Positions 8,973 through 17,286 of a DNA stretch of 64,000 nt are shown piece by piece. How positions within the stretch are numbered: position 1 is the first letter of the stretch; the number at the start of each line of letters is the position of its first letter. Location: NCBI GenBank assembly GCA_022843585.1, contig JALHNJ010000005.1, positions 169,626 to 233,625 of the forward strand, written 5' to 3'. This stretch comes from Chitinophagaceae bacterium. GTDB taxonomy: Bacteria > Bacteroidota > Bacteroidia > Chitinophagales > Chitinophagaceae. Below the pieces are notes generated by a model. It was not told the origin of the DNA. It saw only the letters and a program-made list of their open reading frames with translations, and searched no databases. The position numbers were made by a program, and so were the translations under genes.

Positions 8973-9494
8973 CTACATTCCCGGCATCCTGAAGCTATCC
9001 AAATACACATTCACTTTTCCTTCGGGCAATTCTTTTTTACTGAACACATATAAAAAGCCGATGGTCTTTCCATCCGTCCAGGCTTTTATTTTCCAGAAGT
9101 TTTTTTTCTTGTCTTCCCAATAATCAATTATACCACGGGTGTTTTGATCATTATTCAAAAAATGACCCCTACCATAGCCGGTTGCTTTTACAATTTCAAA
9201 ACCATCTTTCAGGTAATCGGAATAAGAAACTAGCAAATCTTCCGCAGCAGCAAGATCGGTAAGCGGATTTAATAATTTAACGCAGATGATACCATAGGTA
9301 ACTCCTTCGTTCACACATTCTCCTGTATATACAATAGATGAATCCTGGCTCTTCGCCATTTCAAATTTCATCAGGCAGTAGTTATAAAGCGAACAACCTG
9401 ATTTGCTGATCGTATATTTTTTCAGGCTTTGGTTATAAGCTGTTCCGCTGCTAACGAGAAACGCAAAAAGGAAAAATATTTTATAAATGAACAT
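8973..9494 (-). CDS. Secreted protein, paralogue of the next gene
   Basis: This 173-residue protein of unknown function has a signal peptide (about 1-20, MFIYKIFFLFAFLVSSGTA). Its mature part ends in WKIKAWTDGKTIGFLYVFS...FRMPGM. It aligns along most of its length with the gene at 9552-10139; shared segments include G(R/K)GHxLNxDxxTRG, YWED/KWED, KAWTxGKxIGxLYV and the terminal PGM. The two minus-strand genes are 57 bp apart and look like a tandem duplication. This copy lacks the Lys/Glu-rich spacer of the other. No catalytic motif is visible. Confidence 0.75.
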   Translation of the reverse strand: MFIYKIFFLFAFLVSSGTAYNQSLKKYTISKSGCSLYNYCLMKFEMAKSQDSSIVYTGECVNEGVTYGIICVKLLNPLTDLAAAEDLLVSYSDYLKDGFEIVKATGYGRGHFLNNDQNTRGIIDYWEDKKKNFWKIKAWTDGKTIGFLYVFSKKELPEGKVNVYLDSFRMPGM

Positions 9495-9551
9495 GTTGCA
9501 AAAATAGGATTCAGGTAAACGGAAACAGAAAACAGTTGTTAAGATTATTAA

Positions 9552-10139
9552 TTATTTCATTCCGGGGAAACGTAAACCTTCGAGAAACAGTTCCACTTTT
9601 TTCTCCGGTAACTCTTTGGCACTATGTACATATAATACACCAATAAATTTTCCATTGGTCCAGGCCTTCACTTCCCATTTCTCTTTGTCTACATCTTCCC
9701 ATTTATCATATACACCTCTTGTCGTTTCATCTTTATTTAATGAATGGCCCTTGTCATACCCTTTTGATTTTACAATGCCATTATCCAATTTCATAAAATC
9801 GAGGTAGGTAATAACCGTATCTTCTGCTGCATCTAAATTGTTAACCGGCGCAACTAATTTTACCAGATAAATACCCCAGGTAATTCCATCTTTAACGCAA
9901 TCATCCGCATATACGGTAGCCCCATCTTCCAGGTCATACGCATCAAAACGGCCGGGAAAACAAAATACTTCCACCGTACAGCCTGTACCACTGATAGCTA
10001 CTTTGGAGGCTTGTTTGTTGGCTTCTTTTTCTTCTTTAGCAGCTTCCTTTGCTGCTTTGTTTGATTCTTTAGTAGGGGCTTGTGCAATACTGGTTATAGA
10101 GCAGCAACTAACCAGGAGCAGTAGTAAGAGTTGGCGCAT
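9552..10139 (-). CDS. Secreted protein, tandem paralogue
   Basis: This 195-residue secreted protein of unknown function has a signal peptide MRQLLLLLLVSCCSITSIAQA followed by a Lys/Glu/Ala-rich low-complexity stretch (ESNKAAKEAAKEEKEANKQA). The domain shared with its downstream neighbour covers about residues 50-195. I chose the ATG at 10139 because it starts directly with the leader; the longer frame to 10187 adds 16 basic residues in front of the signal peptide. A cysteine pair (GTGCTVEVFCF) is partly conserved in the paralogue (GCSLYNYCL). Confidence 0.75.
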   Translation of the reverse strand: MRQLLLLLLVSCCSITSIAQAPTKESNKAAKEAAKEEKEANKQASKVAISGTGCTVEVFCFPGRFDAYDLEDGATVYADDCVKDGITWGIYLVKLVAPVNNLDAAEDTVITYLDFMKLDNGIVKSKGYDKGHSLNKDETTRGVYDKWEDVDKEKWEVKAWTNGKFIGVLYVHSAKELPEKKVELFLEGLRFPGMK

Positions 10140-10265
10140 CGTAATTTTTTTTCTTGGTTGTGGATTAGAGTGTAAAGATAAACGCAATCTCTATTTGGTT
10201 GCACCATTTATTATTATATACACAGTGCTTCAAATCTTTTAAATTGCAGCCTTTAACTGCCTGCT

Positions 10266-11831
10266 ATGCCCTCAACTTTTAATTACGGAATTGATACGCT
10301 TACTGTTAACAAAGTACTTGCTATTGCTGCGGGCAAATTAAAAGCTGTACTCAACGATAAAGCTATTCAGGCCATTAAGGCAAGTCAACAATCGGTTCAG
10401 CAAATTGTGGATGACGGCATAACTGTATATGGCGTTAACACCGGTTTTGGCATATTGGCCAATACTGCTATTTCAAGAGAAGATACAGCCACCTTACAAT
10501 ATAAAATTTTACAAAGCCATAGTGTAGGAGTGGGTGATCCGATTCCGGTTGAAGTGGCCAAACTGATGCTCATCACTAAAGTGCATGCACTGGCACAGGG
10601 TTTTAGTGGTGTACAGTTAAATACTTTAGAAAGAATAATCTGGCATATTGAAAACGATGTAATTCCCGTGGTTCCGGAAAAGGGTAGTGTAGGAGCTAGT
10701 GGTGACTTGGCACCGCTGTCGCATTTATTTTTACCATTAATAGGTTTAGGTGAAGTTTTTTATAAAGGCACAAGACACAAGGCACAAGATGTCCTTAAAC
10801 AATTTCAATTATCATCTATACAACTCGGCCCCAAAGAAGGATTAGCTCTCATCAATGGCACACAATTCATTTTATCATTCGCTGTAAAAGCAGTGCAACG
10901 AATGCACAATTGTTTGGAAGCAGCAGATATAATTGGTGCAATGAGTTTGGAAGCATTGACTGGTACCAAAGCTCCTTTTGATGAACGATTGCATAACCTG
11001 CGGCCATTTACCGGAAACAAATTAGTTGCACAGCGATTAAGATTGTTATTACAAGATTCCGCCATCATGCAAAGTCATATGGATTGTGGGAGAGTACAAG
11101 ATCCCTACAGCCTTCGTTGTATGCCGCAAGTGCATGGCGCAAGCCGAAATGCCTGGTTACATTTAAAAGAACTGACAGAAATAGAATTGAACGCCGTTAC
11201 AGATAACCCCATCATTTTTGACGCACAGGATACCATCAGTGGTGGCAATTTCCACGGGCAACCAATGGCCTTACCATTAGACTATTGCTGTTTTGCTGCT
11301 GCCGAAATTGGCAACATCAGCGACCGCCGTTGTTATTTATTACTCGAAGGTAAATGGGGCTTACCCATGTTATTAATGAAAGATGTTGGATTGAACAGCG
11401 GCTTTATGATCCCACAATACACTACGGCGGCATTGGTAACAGAAAATAAAACATTATGCTTTCCTGCCAGTGCGGATAGTATTCCCACTTCGTTAGGACA
11501 GGAAGATCATGTTAGCATGGGCAGCATCAGTGGCAGAAAATTAAATAGGGTATTAGATAATTTGGAATACATCATGGCCATTGAATTATTATCCGCCTGC
11601 CAGGCCATAGAATTCCGAAGCCCGTTAAAAAGTTCGGCGTTATTAGAATTTGCGCATGATTATGTTCGCCAGTTCGTAGGCTTCGCCAGCGAAGACAGAA
11701 TTTTTGCTGACGACATCAACAAAGTATCCGGCATCATCAAAGATTTTTCGTTTGTAGAGAAGGTGAATGAATTTGCAGCAAGCAAAGGAATAATGTTGAA
11801 CAGCGGATATGAAGGATTTTCTGATCATTAG
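10266..11831 (+). CDS. hutH: Histidine ammonia-lyase
   Basis: HutH removes ammonia from L-histidine to give urocanate, the first step of histidine degradation. The 521-residue protein contains the Ala-Ser-Gly triad (144-146, in GSVGASGDLAPLSH) that cyclises to the MIO electrophile. It also has YGVNTGFG (about 55-62), NGTQ, the QDPYSLRCMPQVHGASRN active-site segment and the FHGQPMALPLD segment. Length fits the family. Residues around 166-175 (FYKGTRHKAQD) are encoded by a short direct repeat, AAGGCACAAGA twice with period 14 (10765-10789), which looks like a small in-frame insertion. hutU lies about 1.5 kb downstream on the same strand; hutI and ftcD are not in the window. Confidence 0.95.
   Translation: MPSTFNYGIDTLTVNKVLAIAAGKLKAVLNDKAIQAIKASQQSVQQIVDDGITVYGVNTGFGILANTAISREDTATLQYKILQSHSVGVGDPIPVEVAKLMLITKVHALAQGFSGVQLNTLERIIWHIENDVIPVVPEKGSVGASGDLAPLSHLFLPLIGLGEVFYKGTRHKAQDVLKQFQLSSIQLGPKEGLALINGTQFILSFAVKAVQRMHNCLEAADIIGAMSLEALTGTKAPFDERLHNLRPFTGNKLVAQRLRLLLQDSAIMQSHMDCGRVQDPYSLRCMPQVHGASRNAWLHLKELTEIELNAVTDNPIIFDAQDTISGGNFHGQPMALPLDYCCFAAAEIGNISDRRCYLLLEGKWGLPMLLMKDVGLNSGFMIPQYTTAALVTENKTLCFPASADSIPTSLGQEDHVSMGSISGRKLNRVLDNLEYIMAIELLSACQAIEFRSPLKSSALLEFAHDYVRQFVGFASEDRIFADDINKVSGIIKDFSFVEKVNEFAASKGIMLNSGYEGFSDH
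10765..10789 (+). repeat. In-frame direct repeat inside hutH
   Basis: AAGGCACAAGA occurs at 10765-10775 and 10779-10789. The 12-mer ACAAGGCACAAG in the second copy also occurs twice in hutU (14113-14124, 14128-14139). The encoded peptide GTRHKAQD falls in a variable surface part of HutH. Confidence 0.6.
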
Positions 11832-11837
11832 GGTTTC

Positions 11838-11910
11838 TTGTCATGACAATGACTCCGAAAGTAAAACGACTTTTTTGTCATACCGAGAAAAGCGAGGTAT
11901 CTCAAAGACC
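11838..11910. repeat. Repeat arms upstream of the GIY-YIG gene
   Basis: A right-arm fragment (TCATGACAATGACTCCGAAAG) is followed by a left arm (TTTGTCATACCGAGAAAAGC then GAGGTATCTCA). The same arms recur after the nuclease gene at 12284-12515, so the gene sits within an array of this repeat family. Confidence 0.65.
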
Positions 11911-11927
11911 ATAACCTTGAGAAAATT

Positions 11928-12275
11928 ATGGTATTCATCTACAAACAGCACCATTATTACATCTACATTGTAACTAATCCGGAACGAACAGTTCTATACA
12001 CTGGTGTTACCAATAATCTTCCTCAACGTTTAATAGAGCATTGGGCTAACAGAGGTCAGCCCCAAACATTCGCAGGAAAATATTATTGTTACAATCTTAT
12101 TTACTTTGAATACTTTCCATACATCAACAACGCTATTGCAAGAGAAAAAGAAATAAAAGGCTGGAGAAGACAAAAGAAACTTGACTTGATTAAGACTACT
12201 AATCCAGACTGGACATTTCTTAATCCTTCTGTTTGTGGTGGTTGGCCTCCTGAAGAAGTGATTAAAAGAGAATGA
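11928..12275 (+). CDS. Small GIY-YIG nuclease-domain protein
   Basis: This 115-residue protein is a stand-alone GIY-YIG domain of the UvrC/UPF0213-like type. The first motif is YYIYIVTN (about 9-16), the second LYTGVTNNLPQRL (about 24-36), followed by HW, a helix with REKEIKGWRR and the terminal NPDW segment. These domains cut or nick DNA using the paired Tyr residues, an Arg (about 33) and a Glu. The gene lies between hutH and deoD and is flanked on both sides by arms of one hairpin repeat family, suggesting that gene and repeats belong to one element. No DNA-binding domain beyond the catalytic core is visible. Its biological role is unknown. Confidence 0.8.
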   Translation: MVFIYKQHHYYIYIVTNPERTVLYTGVTNNLPQRLIEHWANRGQPQTFAGKYYCYNLIYFEYFPYINNAIAREKEIKGWRRQKKLDLIKTTNPDWTFLNPSVCGGWPPEEVIKRE

Positions 12276-12283
12276 GTGTAAGC

Positions 12284-12515
12284 GACTCTTGTCATACCGA
12301 CGAAGGAGGTATCTCAAACGTTTTGTTTACAGTGGATTTAATCTCTGAGATGCCTCGTTCCTCGGCATGACAAAGACTCCGAATGAAGAATGACTCTTGT
12401 CATACCGACGCAGGAGGTATCTCAAGAATAATAAATTATAGGTAACTTTTTAAAACAGTAGCAATCAGTTTAAATCTCTGAGATGTCCCTTCCTCGGCAT
12501 CACAAAGACTCCGAA
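12284..12515. repeat. Two tandem hairpin units (GTCATACCGA family)
   Basis: Unit 1 has a left arm at 12290-12315 (GTCATACCGACGAAGGAGGT...) and a right arm at 12346-12371 (TGAGATGCCTCGTTCCTCGG...). Unit 2 has a left arm at 12399-12424 and a right arm at 12478-12503. Left and right arms are imperfect reverse complements. Each right arm is followed by CAAAGACTCCGAA. The units lie between the GIY-YIG stop and the end of deoD. Confidence 0.7.
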
Positions 12516-12517
12516 AA

Positions 12518-13225
12518 TTACAGCCTTCCCGCACTCTCCAACGCCAACTCCATCATCGGCAACAAAGCCTTCTCTCTTTCCTCCGCCGATATCTGTTCAT
12601 GCGTAGGAATAATATCCGATACCGTTAATAAAGTAGCCGCCGATTTCTTCAAATACTTCGCATTTGCAAATAATGCAAATGCCTCCATTTCCACCGCCAC
12701 ACAATTATTGGTAGCAGCAATATCCGGGGTGCTTTGTTCGGCCCGGTAAAAAACATCGCTGGAGTGTATTGCCGCTGCCTGCACATTCAAATTCATTTCC
12801 TGTGCCGTATCATTAATAACTGCATAGGCTTTTCCTTCATGGTATAAATGATCGTTGTTATAACCAAAAGCATGCAGCGCATAAGTAGATTCGCTGAAAG
12901 CCCTGTCCACATTGATCAGGTCAAATAATTTAAGGTCGGTAGTATAAGCACCGCAGGTACCAATTCGGATAATGCAATCCACATCGTACTCATTGTACAA
13001 TTCGTACGAATAAATACCAATAGAAGGGCAGCCCATACCACTGGCACCGATGGTAATGGGGTTGCCTTTATAATTTCCCGTATAATAAAAGATGTTGCGG
13101 GTCTGGCTCACCAGTTTTGCATCCTGTAAAAAGTTGCCGGCAATGTATTTTGCCCGAAGCGGATCACCCGGCATTAATACGATGGGTGCAATTTCTCCTT
13201 TTTTTGCACTAATGTGAATACTCAT
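12518..13225 (-). CDS. deoD: Purine-nucleoside phosphorylase, DeoD type
   Basis: This 235-residue enzyme of the hexameric NP-I family splits purine nucleosides with phosphate into base and ribose-1-phosphate. Visible features are the phosphate-binding VLMPGDPLRAKYIA (about 16-29), IGASGMGCPSIGIYSYEL (about 59-76), RIGTCGAY and the ribose-binding VAVEMEAFALF, plus a conserved Asp in LTVSDII. It is transcribed against the flanking hut genes, so it is not part of a hut operon. The ATG at 13225 gives the usual length. Confidence 0.92.
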   Translation of the reverse strand: MSIHISAKKGEIAPIVLMPGDPLRAKYIAGNFLQDAKLVSQTRNIFYYTGNYKGNPITIGASGMGCPSIGIYSYELYNEYDVDCIIRIGTCGAYTTDLKLFDLINVDRAFSESTYALHAFGYNNDHLYHEGKAYAVINDTAQEMNLNVQAAAIHSSDVFYRAEQSTPDIAATNNCVAVEMEAFALFANAKYLKKSAATLLTVSDIIPTHEQISAEEREKALLPMMELALESAGRL

Positions 13226-13340
13226 AGCAGTTGGTTTAATATTTTAAGTTAACTTTTTTATCGGATAATAACGACTTTTGTAGCAATAATGCTAAATGTT
13301 GCATGTTGTATTTTAAACAATTGTTTAATACAGTTTTATT

Positions 13341-13367
13341 CAGCATTCAACATTCAAAATTCAACAT
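13341..13367. repeat. ATTCAACATTC micro-repeat before hutU
   Basis: Three imperfect copies of an ATTCAACAT-type unit (CATTCAACATTCAAAATTCAACAT) end 7 bp before the hutU ATG. It is an AT-rich short direct repeat in the same style as the other micro-repeats around the hut genes. Confidence 0.5.
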
Positions 13368-13373
13368 ATAAAT

Positions 13374-15149
13374 ATGAGTACACTCACAAGCCGCTACGAC
13401 GCCATCAAGTATAAAACCCCTACCGGTTCAACGCTAAGTTGTAAAGGCTGGATACAGGAAGCAGCATTAAGAATGTTACTCAACAACCTCGATCCCGAAG
13501 TGGCAGAACGTCCCGACGATTTAATAGTATATGGAGGAAGAGGCAAAGCGGCCCGCAACTTTGAAGCACTCGATAATATTATCGCCGCTTTGAAAATATT
13601 AGAGAACGATGAATCACTCCTCATTCAATCCGGCAAACCCGTTGGTATATTAAAAACACATAAAGATGCGCCACGGGTACTCATCAGCAATTCGCAACTC
13701 GTACCCAACTGGGCCAACTGGCAACATTTTGATGAGTTAGAAAAAAAAGGATTAATGATGTACGGCCAAATGACAGCCGGCAGTTGGATATACATCGGCA
13801 GCCAGGGTATTGTACAAGGCACTTACGAAACATACGCCGCTGTAGCCGCCAAACATTTCTCCACCAAACCAACGGAGAAAAAATATGATGCCAATGACGA
13901 CGAGATCATTGAAACCGCCGCCTATGATGGAACATTAAAAGGCACACTCAATGTAACCGCCGGACTCGGTGGCATGGGTGGTGCACAACCATTGGCAATA
14001 ACGATGAACGAAGGTGTTGCCCTCATTGCCGAAGTAGAAGAATGGCGCATAGACAAACGCATCGAAACAAAATACCTCGATGAAAAATATACCAACATTG
14101 ATGAAGCCATAAACAAGGCACAAGAATACAAGGCACAAGGAAAGGCAAGGAGCATTGGCGTTTGCTGCAACGCAGTAGAATTATTACAACGCCTTATCAA
14201 AAGAGAAGTAGTACCGGATACACTCAGCGACCAAACCTCTGCGCATGATCCGCTGTATGGATATATTCCCAATACACTCACCAATGAAGAAGCGAATGTA
14301 TTGCGTGAAAAAAATCCAACAGAATATCTCGAACGCAGTTACGAAAGCATTTACTATCATGTATCGCTCATGGAAGACCTGCAGGAAATGGGTGCCATCA
14401 CATTCGACTACGGAAATAACATCCGTGCCCGTGCAAGAGAACATGAAGTACGCATGAGCCCAACTACAAACCACGAACTACAAACTAAAAACTTTTCCTT
14501 TCCTGGTTTCGTCCCCGCCTATATCCGTCCATTATTTTGCGAGGGCAAAGGCCCGTTCCGTTGGGCAGCCCTAAGTGGCGACCCCAATGATATTGCAGTA
14601 ACCGACGAACTCATCATGAATATGTTTCCGCATAACAAAGGCATGCTCCGCTGGATGAAGATGGCCAAAGAAAAAATTGCCTTCCAGGGATTACCGGCCC
14701 GCATCTGCTGGCTCGGGCAGGGCGAAAGAGAAAAAGCAGGTCTTGCTTTTAATGAACTCGTTCGTACCGGCAAAGTAAAAGCACCCATCGTAATTGGGCG
14801 GGATCATTTAGACACCGGCTCTGTAGCCAGTCCCAACCGGGAAACAGAATCCATGCTGGATGGTAGCGATGCCGTAGCCGACTGGCCTATTTTAAATGCA
14901 TTAGTAAATACAGCAGGCGGCGCCAGTTGGGTAAGCCTGCACCATGGCGGTGGAGTAGGTATGGGTTATAGCATACATGCCGGAATGGTGATCGTTGCCG
15001 ATGGTACCGATGATGCCGAAGCAAGATTGCGCCGTGTATTACGGAACGACCCTGGCATGGGAGTGATACGACATGCAGATGCAGGTTACGAAATTGCTGA
15101 AGAGACATTACAGGCAAATGATTTGGATTTTAAGAAGAGGTTGAAGTAA
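13374..15149 (+). CDS. hutU: Urocanate hydratase
   Basis: HutU hydrates urocanate to imidazolonepropionate using tightly bound NAD+. The protein has the urocanase hallmarks: [13 protein letters not shown] near the N-terminus, the NAD-binding [10 protein letters not shown] (about 199-208), [33 protein letters not shown] and [18 protein letters not shown] near the C-terminus. At 591 aa it is about 30-40 residues longer than typical HutU. At least two of the extra pieces are encoded by short direct repeats: ACAAGGCACAAG twice (14113-14139) and AACTACAAAC twice (14462-14485). These look like small in-frame insertions outside the catalytic motifs. Confidence 0.95.
   Translation: MSTLTSRYDAIKYKTPTGSTLSCKGWIQEAALRMLLNNLDPEVAERPDDLIVYGGRGKAARNFEALDNIIAALKILENDESLLIQSGKPVGILKTHKDAPRVLISNSQLVPNWANWQHFDELEKKGLMMYGQMTAGSWIYIGSQGIVQGTYETYAAVAAKHFSTKPTEKKYDANDDEIIETAAYDGTLKGTLNVTAGLGGMGGAQPLAITMNEGVALIAEVEEWRIDKRIETKYLDEKYTNIDEAINKAQEYKAQGKARSIGVCCNAVELLQRLIKREVVPDTLSDQTSAHDPLYGYIPNTLTNEEANVLREKNPTEYLERSYESIYYHVSLMEDLQEMGAITFDYGNNIRARAREHEVRMSPTTNHELQTKNFSFPGFVPAYIRPLFCEGKGPFRWAALSGDPNDIAVTDELIMNMFPHNKGMLRWMKMAKEKIAFQGLPARICWLGQGEREKAGLAFNELVRTGKVKAPIVIGRDHLDTGSVASPNRETESMLDGSDAVADWPILNALVNTAGGASWVSLHHGGGVGMGYSIHAGMVIVADGTDDAEARLRRVLRNDPGMGVIRHADAGYEIAEETLQANDLDFKKRLK
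14113..14139 (+). repeat. In-frame direct repeat 1 inside hutU
   Basis: ACAAGGCACAAG occurs at 14113-14124 and 14128-14139 (period 15). The same 12-mer is present in hutH. The encoded peptide is [11 protein letters not shown], between the conserved NAD-domain segments. Confidence 0.6.
14462..14485 (+). repeat. In-frame direct repeat 2 inside hutU
   Basis: AACTACAAAC occurs at 14462-14471 and 14476-14485 (period 14). It encodes the stretch [10 protein letters not shown] just before the conserved [13 protein letters not shown] motif, where urocanases normally have only a few residues. Confidence 0.55.
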
Positions 15150-15162
15150 AATTATTTACCAA

Positions 15163-15206
15163 CTGACAGTGCTACTATCATCGTCTGTTGCGTCGCACTC
15201 TTGTAC
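15163..15206 (-). repeat. Dispersed 44-bp repeat, copy 1
   Basis: Read on the minus strand it matches 58751-58793 at about 36 of 43-44 positions. Both share GTACAAG, GTGCGACGCAA, GACGA, GATAGTAG and ACTG blocks. It lies 13 bp after the hutU stop. The TGCGACGCA core is nearly palindromic. Confidence 0.65.
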
Positions 15207-15404
15207 GTCCTGTAATTCTATTGAGCATTTGCGAATTTCCCCATTTTTTTATTCGTTATTCCCTTAATTCATCTTGTTGGTGTAAATCACAAAATGCCAA
15301 TAAGTTTGAATATTTAGCAACAGCAACGGCGTAAACCGAATGGATTAATACATTAATTTTAGTAGCAGTTATTGCAATTTAAAAACTAAAACAACTTTTG
15401 GCTT

Positions 15405-15905
15405 ATGGGTATGGCGGGCAACTTACTACGGGTAACAAGAACTGAACTTGATGAATACCTGAAAGACAGTTCTCTTTTGGACAGCAGGCTCTATGATGAT
15501 GAAACTGAAGAAGGAGACCCGAAATTATCACACATAGATAAAGCATGGGATGGCATAATATTTTTGTTGACCGGCCAGAATATGGAGAATGCCAACAACC
15601 ATCCGCTGACCCGTGTATTATTTAGTGGACAGGTAATAGATGAAGAACAAGACCTGGGCTATGGGCCCGGCCACTACCTTACACCTGAACAAGTAAAAGA
15701 ACTGCATGCAGCAATTGCCGCCATTACAGCCGAAGAACTTGCCAAACGATATGACCCTAAAAAAATGACGGAGCTTGAAGTGTACCCTAGCATTTGGGAA
15801 AACGAATACGAGCTTGAATACTTGGCGGAATATTTTAAGAAAGTGCAGGAAGTATATGCAGAGGCTTCTAAAAATGATGAGGGGATTATTACTTTTATAA
15901 ATTAG
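15405..15905 (+). CDS. DUF1877 (YfbM-like) family protein
   Basis: This 166-residue soluble protein resembles the YfbM/DUF1877 family: MGMAGNLLRVTRTELDEYLKD at the start, the LSHIDKAWDGIIFLLTG motif, and DLGYGPGHYLTPEQVKELHAAIAAI. The family has a known fold but no established biochemical role. In many genomes it appears as a singleton near accessory DNA. No partner gene is evident; the alarmone synthetase starts 168 bp downstream on the same strand. The start at 15405 gives the family N-terminus. Confidence 0.8.
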   Translation: MGMAGNLLRVTRTELDEYLKDSSLLDSRLYDDETEEGDPKLSHIDKAWDGIIFLLTGQNMENANNHPLTRVLFSGQVIDEEQDLGYGPGHYLTPEQVKELHAAIAAITAEELAKRYDPKKMTELEVYPSIWENEYELEYLAEYFKKVQEVYAEASKNDEGIITFIN

Positions 15906-16073
15906 AATATTTTGACGGGATTTAGGAAAGTTGATATTTAATTAAATCTCAGGGGGAAAACCTCAAACTTTTAGTTAGTATATTGAGAAGAAGATTTGAT
16001 GCTGTTTTAGACTAGAAGAAAAGTATAGACAAAGTGGTATTTTTTGATTAACGATATATTTTGAATTTTCAGA

Positions 16074-16916
16074 TTGAAAATTAAGAAACCTATAAAGAAT
16101 GTGACAAAGCCGAAACGACAAACAATCATTTCGGCAGACTCTTTATTACCTAAGCAACAATTTCTTTCCCGTTACGGAATTAAGTCAGCCGACTTTGTCA
16201 AGACCGGTCTTGTTTGGGACGATCTAGTTAAGATTTACAACAACTATGCTTCACTCAAATCAAAATTGCAACACTCTGCAAAAGCTATTGTTGACATTTT
16301 GTTTTCTAAAGAGGCAAGAGATATAGGAGTTCATTCTGTGAGATATAGAATAAAAGATGCCAATGGGCTTATAGAAAAAATAATTCGTAAAAAGTTAGAA
16401 AATCCCAACCGAGAAATAACAATTCAAAATTATCGTACTGAAATTACAGATCTTATAGGAATTCGTGCCCTGCACATATTTAAAAATGATATATATGGCA
16501 TACATCATTTTGTAATCGGCATGTTTTCACTAAAAGACGAAGAAACTCCAACACATTATTACAGAGAAGGTGACGAAGAAGAATTTGTAAAAATGTGCAA
16601 AGGCATTGGCTGCAAACAAGAAAAGCATAAGAAGGGCTACAGATCAGTTCATTACATAGTTTCAACCAGCCTAACAAAAGAAAATTACTTCGCAGAAATA
16701 CAAGTTAGAACAATTTTTGAAGAAGGATGGAGCGAGATAGACCATAAAATAAGGTATTCATTTAAAAATTATTCAGCAACTCCATTTGACGACTCATTAA
16801 AGAATTTAAACAGAATTGCTGGATCAGCAGATGAAATTGGCTCGACAATTAAAAACCTCGAGCAAAAAGAACAAGAGAGAATATTAAAACCAAAAGGCAA
16901 AAAGAGAACAAAATAA
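16074..16916 (+). CDS. RelA/SpoT-domain small alarmone synthetase (candidate toxSAS)
   Basis: This 280-residue protein has one nucleotide-pyrophosphotransferase domain and no hydrolase, TGS or ACT domain. Motifs in order are RYRIKDANGLIEKI (90-103, ATP-binding), DLIGIRALH (126-134), GYRSVH (188-193, GTP-stacking Tyr), FAEIQVRT (207-213) and WSEIDHKIRYS (219-229). The first 70 residues are basic and helical; the C-terminal tail is Lys/Glu-rich. Housekeeping homologues make (p)ppGpp. Toxic relatives (toxSAS) make (pp)pApp or pyrophosphorylate tRNA and are paired with an adjacent antitoxin gene. An 80-aa ORF starts one base after the stop. The start is TTG (16074) or GTG (16101). The region is more AT-rich than the hut genes, suggesting transfer. 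Which chemistry it performs cannot be read from sequence alone. Confidence 0.85.
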   Translation: MKIKKPIKNVTKPKRQTIISADSLLPKQQFLSRYGIKSADFVKTGLVWDDLVKIYNNYASLKSKLQHSAKAIVDILFSKEARDIGVHSVRYRIKDANGLIEKIIRKKLENPNREITIQNYRTEITDLIGIRALHIFKNDIYGIHHFVIGMFSLKDEETPTHYYREGDEEEFVKMCKGIGCKQEKHKKGYRSVHYIVSTSLTKENYFAEIQVRTIFEEGWSEIDHKIRYSFKNYSATPFDDSLKNLNRIAGSADEIGSTIKNLEQKEQERILKPKGKKRTK

Positions 16917-16917
16917 A

Positions 16918-17160
16918 ATGTTAGATACAGCTATAGGTCCGGTAATAAATGTGTTGAACAATGCGACATTTCAAATAAATGTAACGCATATTGGACGACA
17001 TAATAAATTTCGTTACAATAGTTACGAAACTGTTTCTGTCGCATCTAACAATACAGGTTACACGTTACAACATTTGAAGACTTTCGGTATCAGAGTTAGC
17101 TGTCATGTTAGACAAAGAGATACTTATAATCGTTTGTATGCAGATGTTTATTTAGAATAG
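16918..17160 (+). CDS. Small ORF coupled to the alarmone synthetase (candidate antitoxin)
   Basis: This 80-residue protein starts one base after the synthetase stop, so translation is almost certainly coupled. I do not recognise a family. Predicted content is mostly beta: TFQINVTHIG (18-27), YNSYETVSVAS, FGIRVSCHVRQ and YADVYLE, with one short helix near residue 50. There is no signal peptide, membrane segment or DNA-binding motif. Position and size match the antitoxin slot of toxSAS operons, in which a small protein neutralises the synthetase. That role is inferred from context only. Confidence 0.65.
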   Translation: MLDTAIGPVINVLNNATFQINVTHIGRHNKFRYNSYETVSVASNNTGYTLQHLKTFGIRVSCHVRQRDTYNRLYADVYLE

Positions 17161-17286
17161 AGAAATCGGTATTGGAAGAGTAACAAACTCTATCAAAAAA
17201 TCAGGCACAGTTCGAAACTCTAACTCCTTGCCATCGAAAACAACTACTTATTGTGTGCAACTTACTATTCAATTAAATTAACAGGA

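Noticed and set aside
13922..14474. Minus-strand frames inside hutU
   Set aside because: hutU has all urocanase motifs along this stretch; the antisense frames are shadows.
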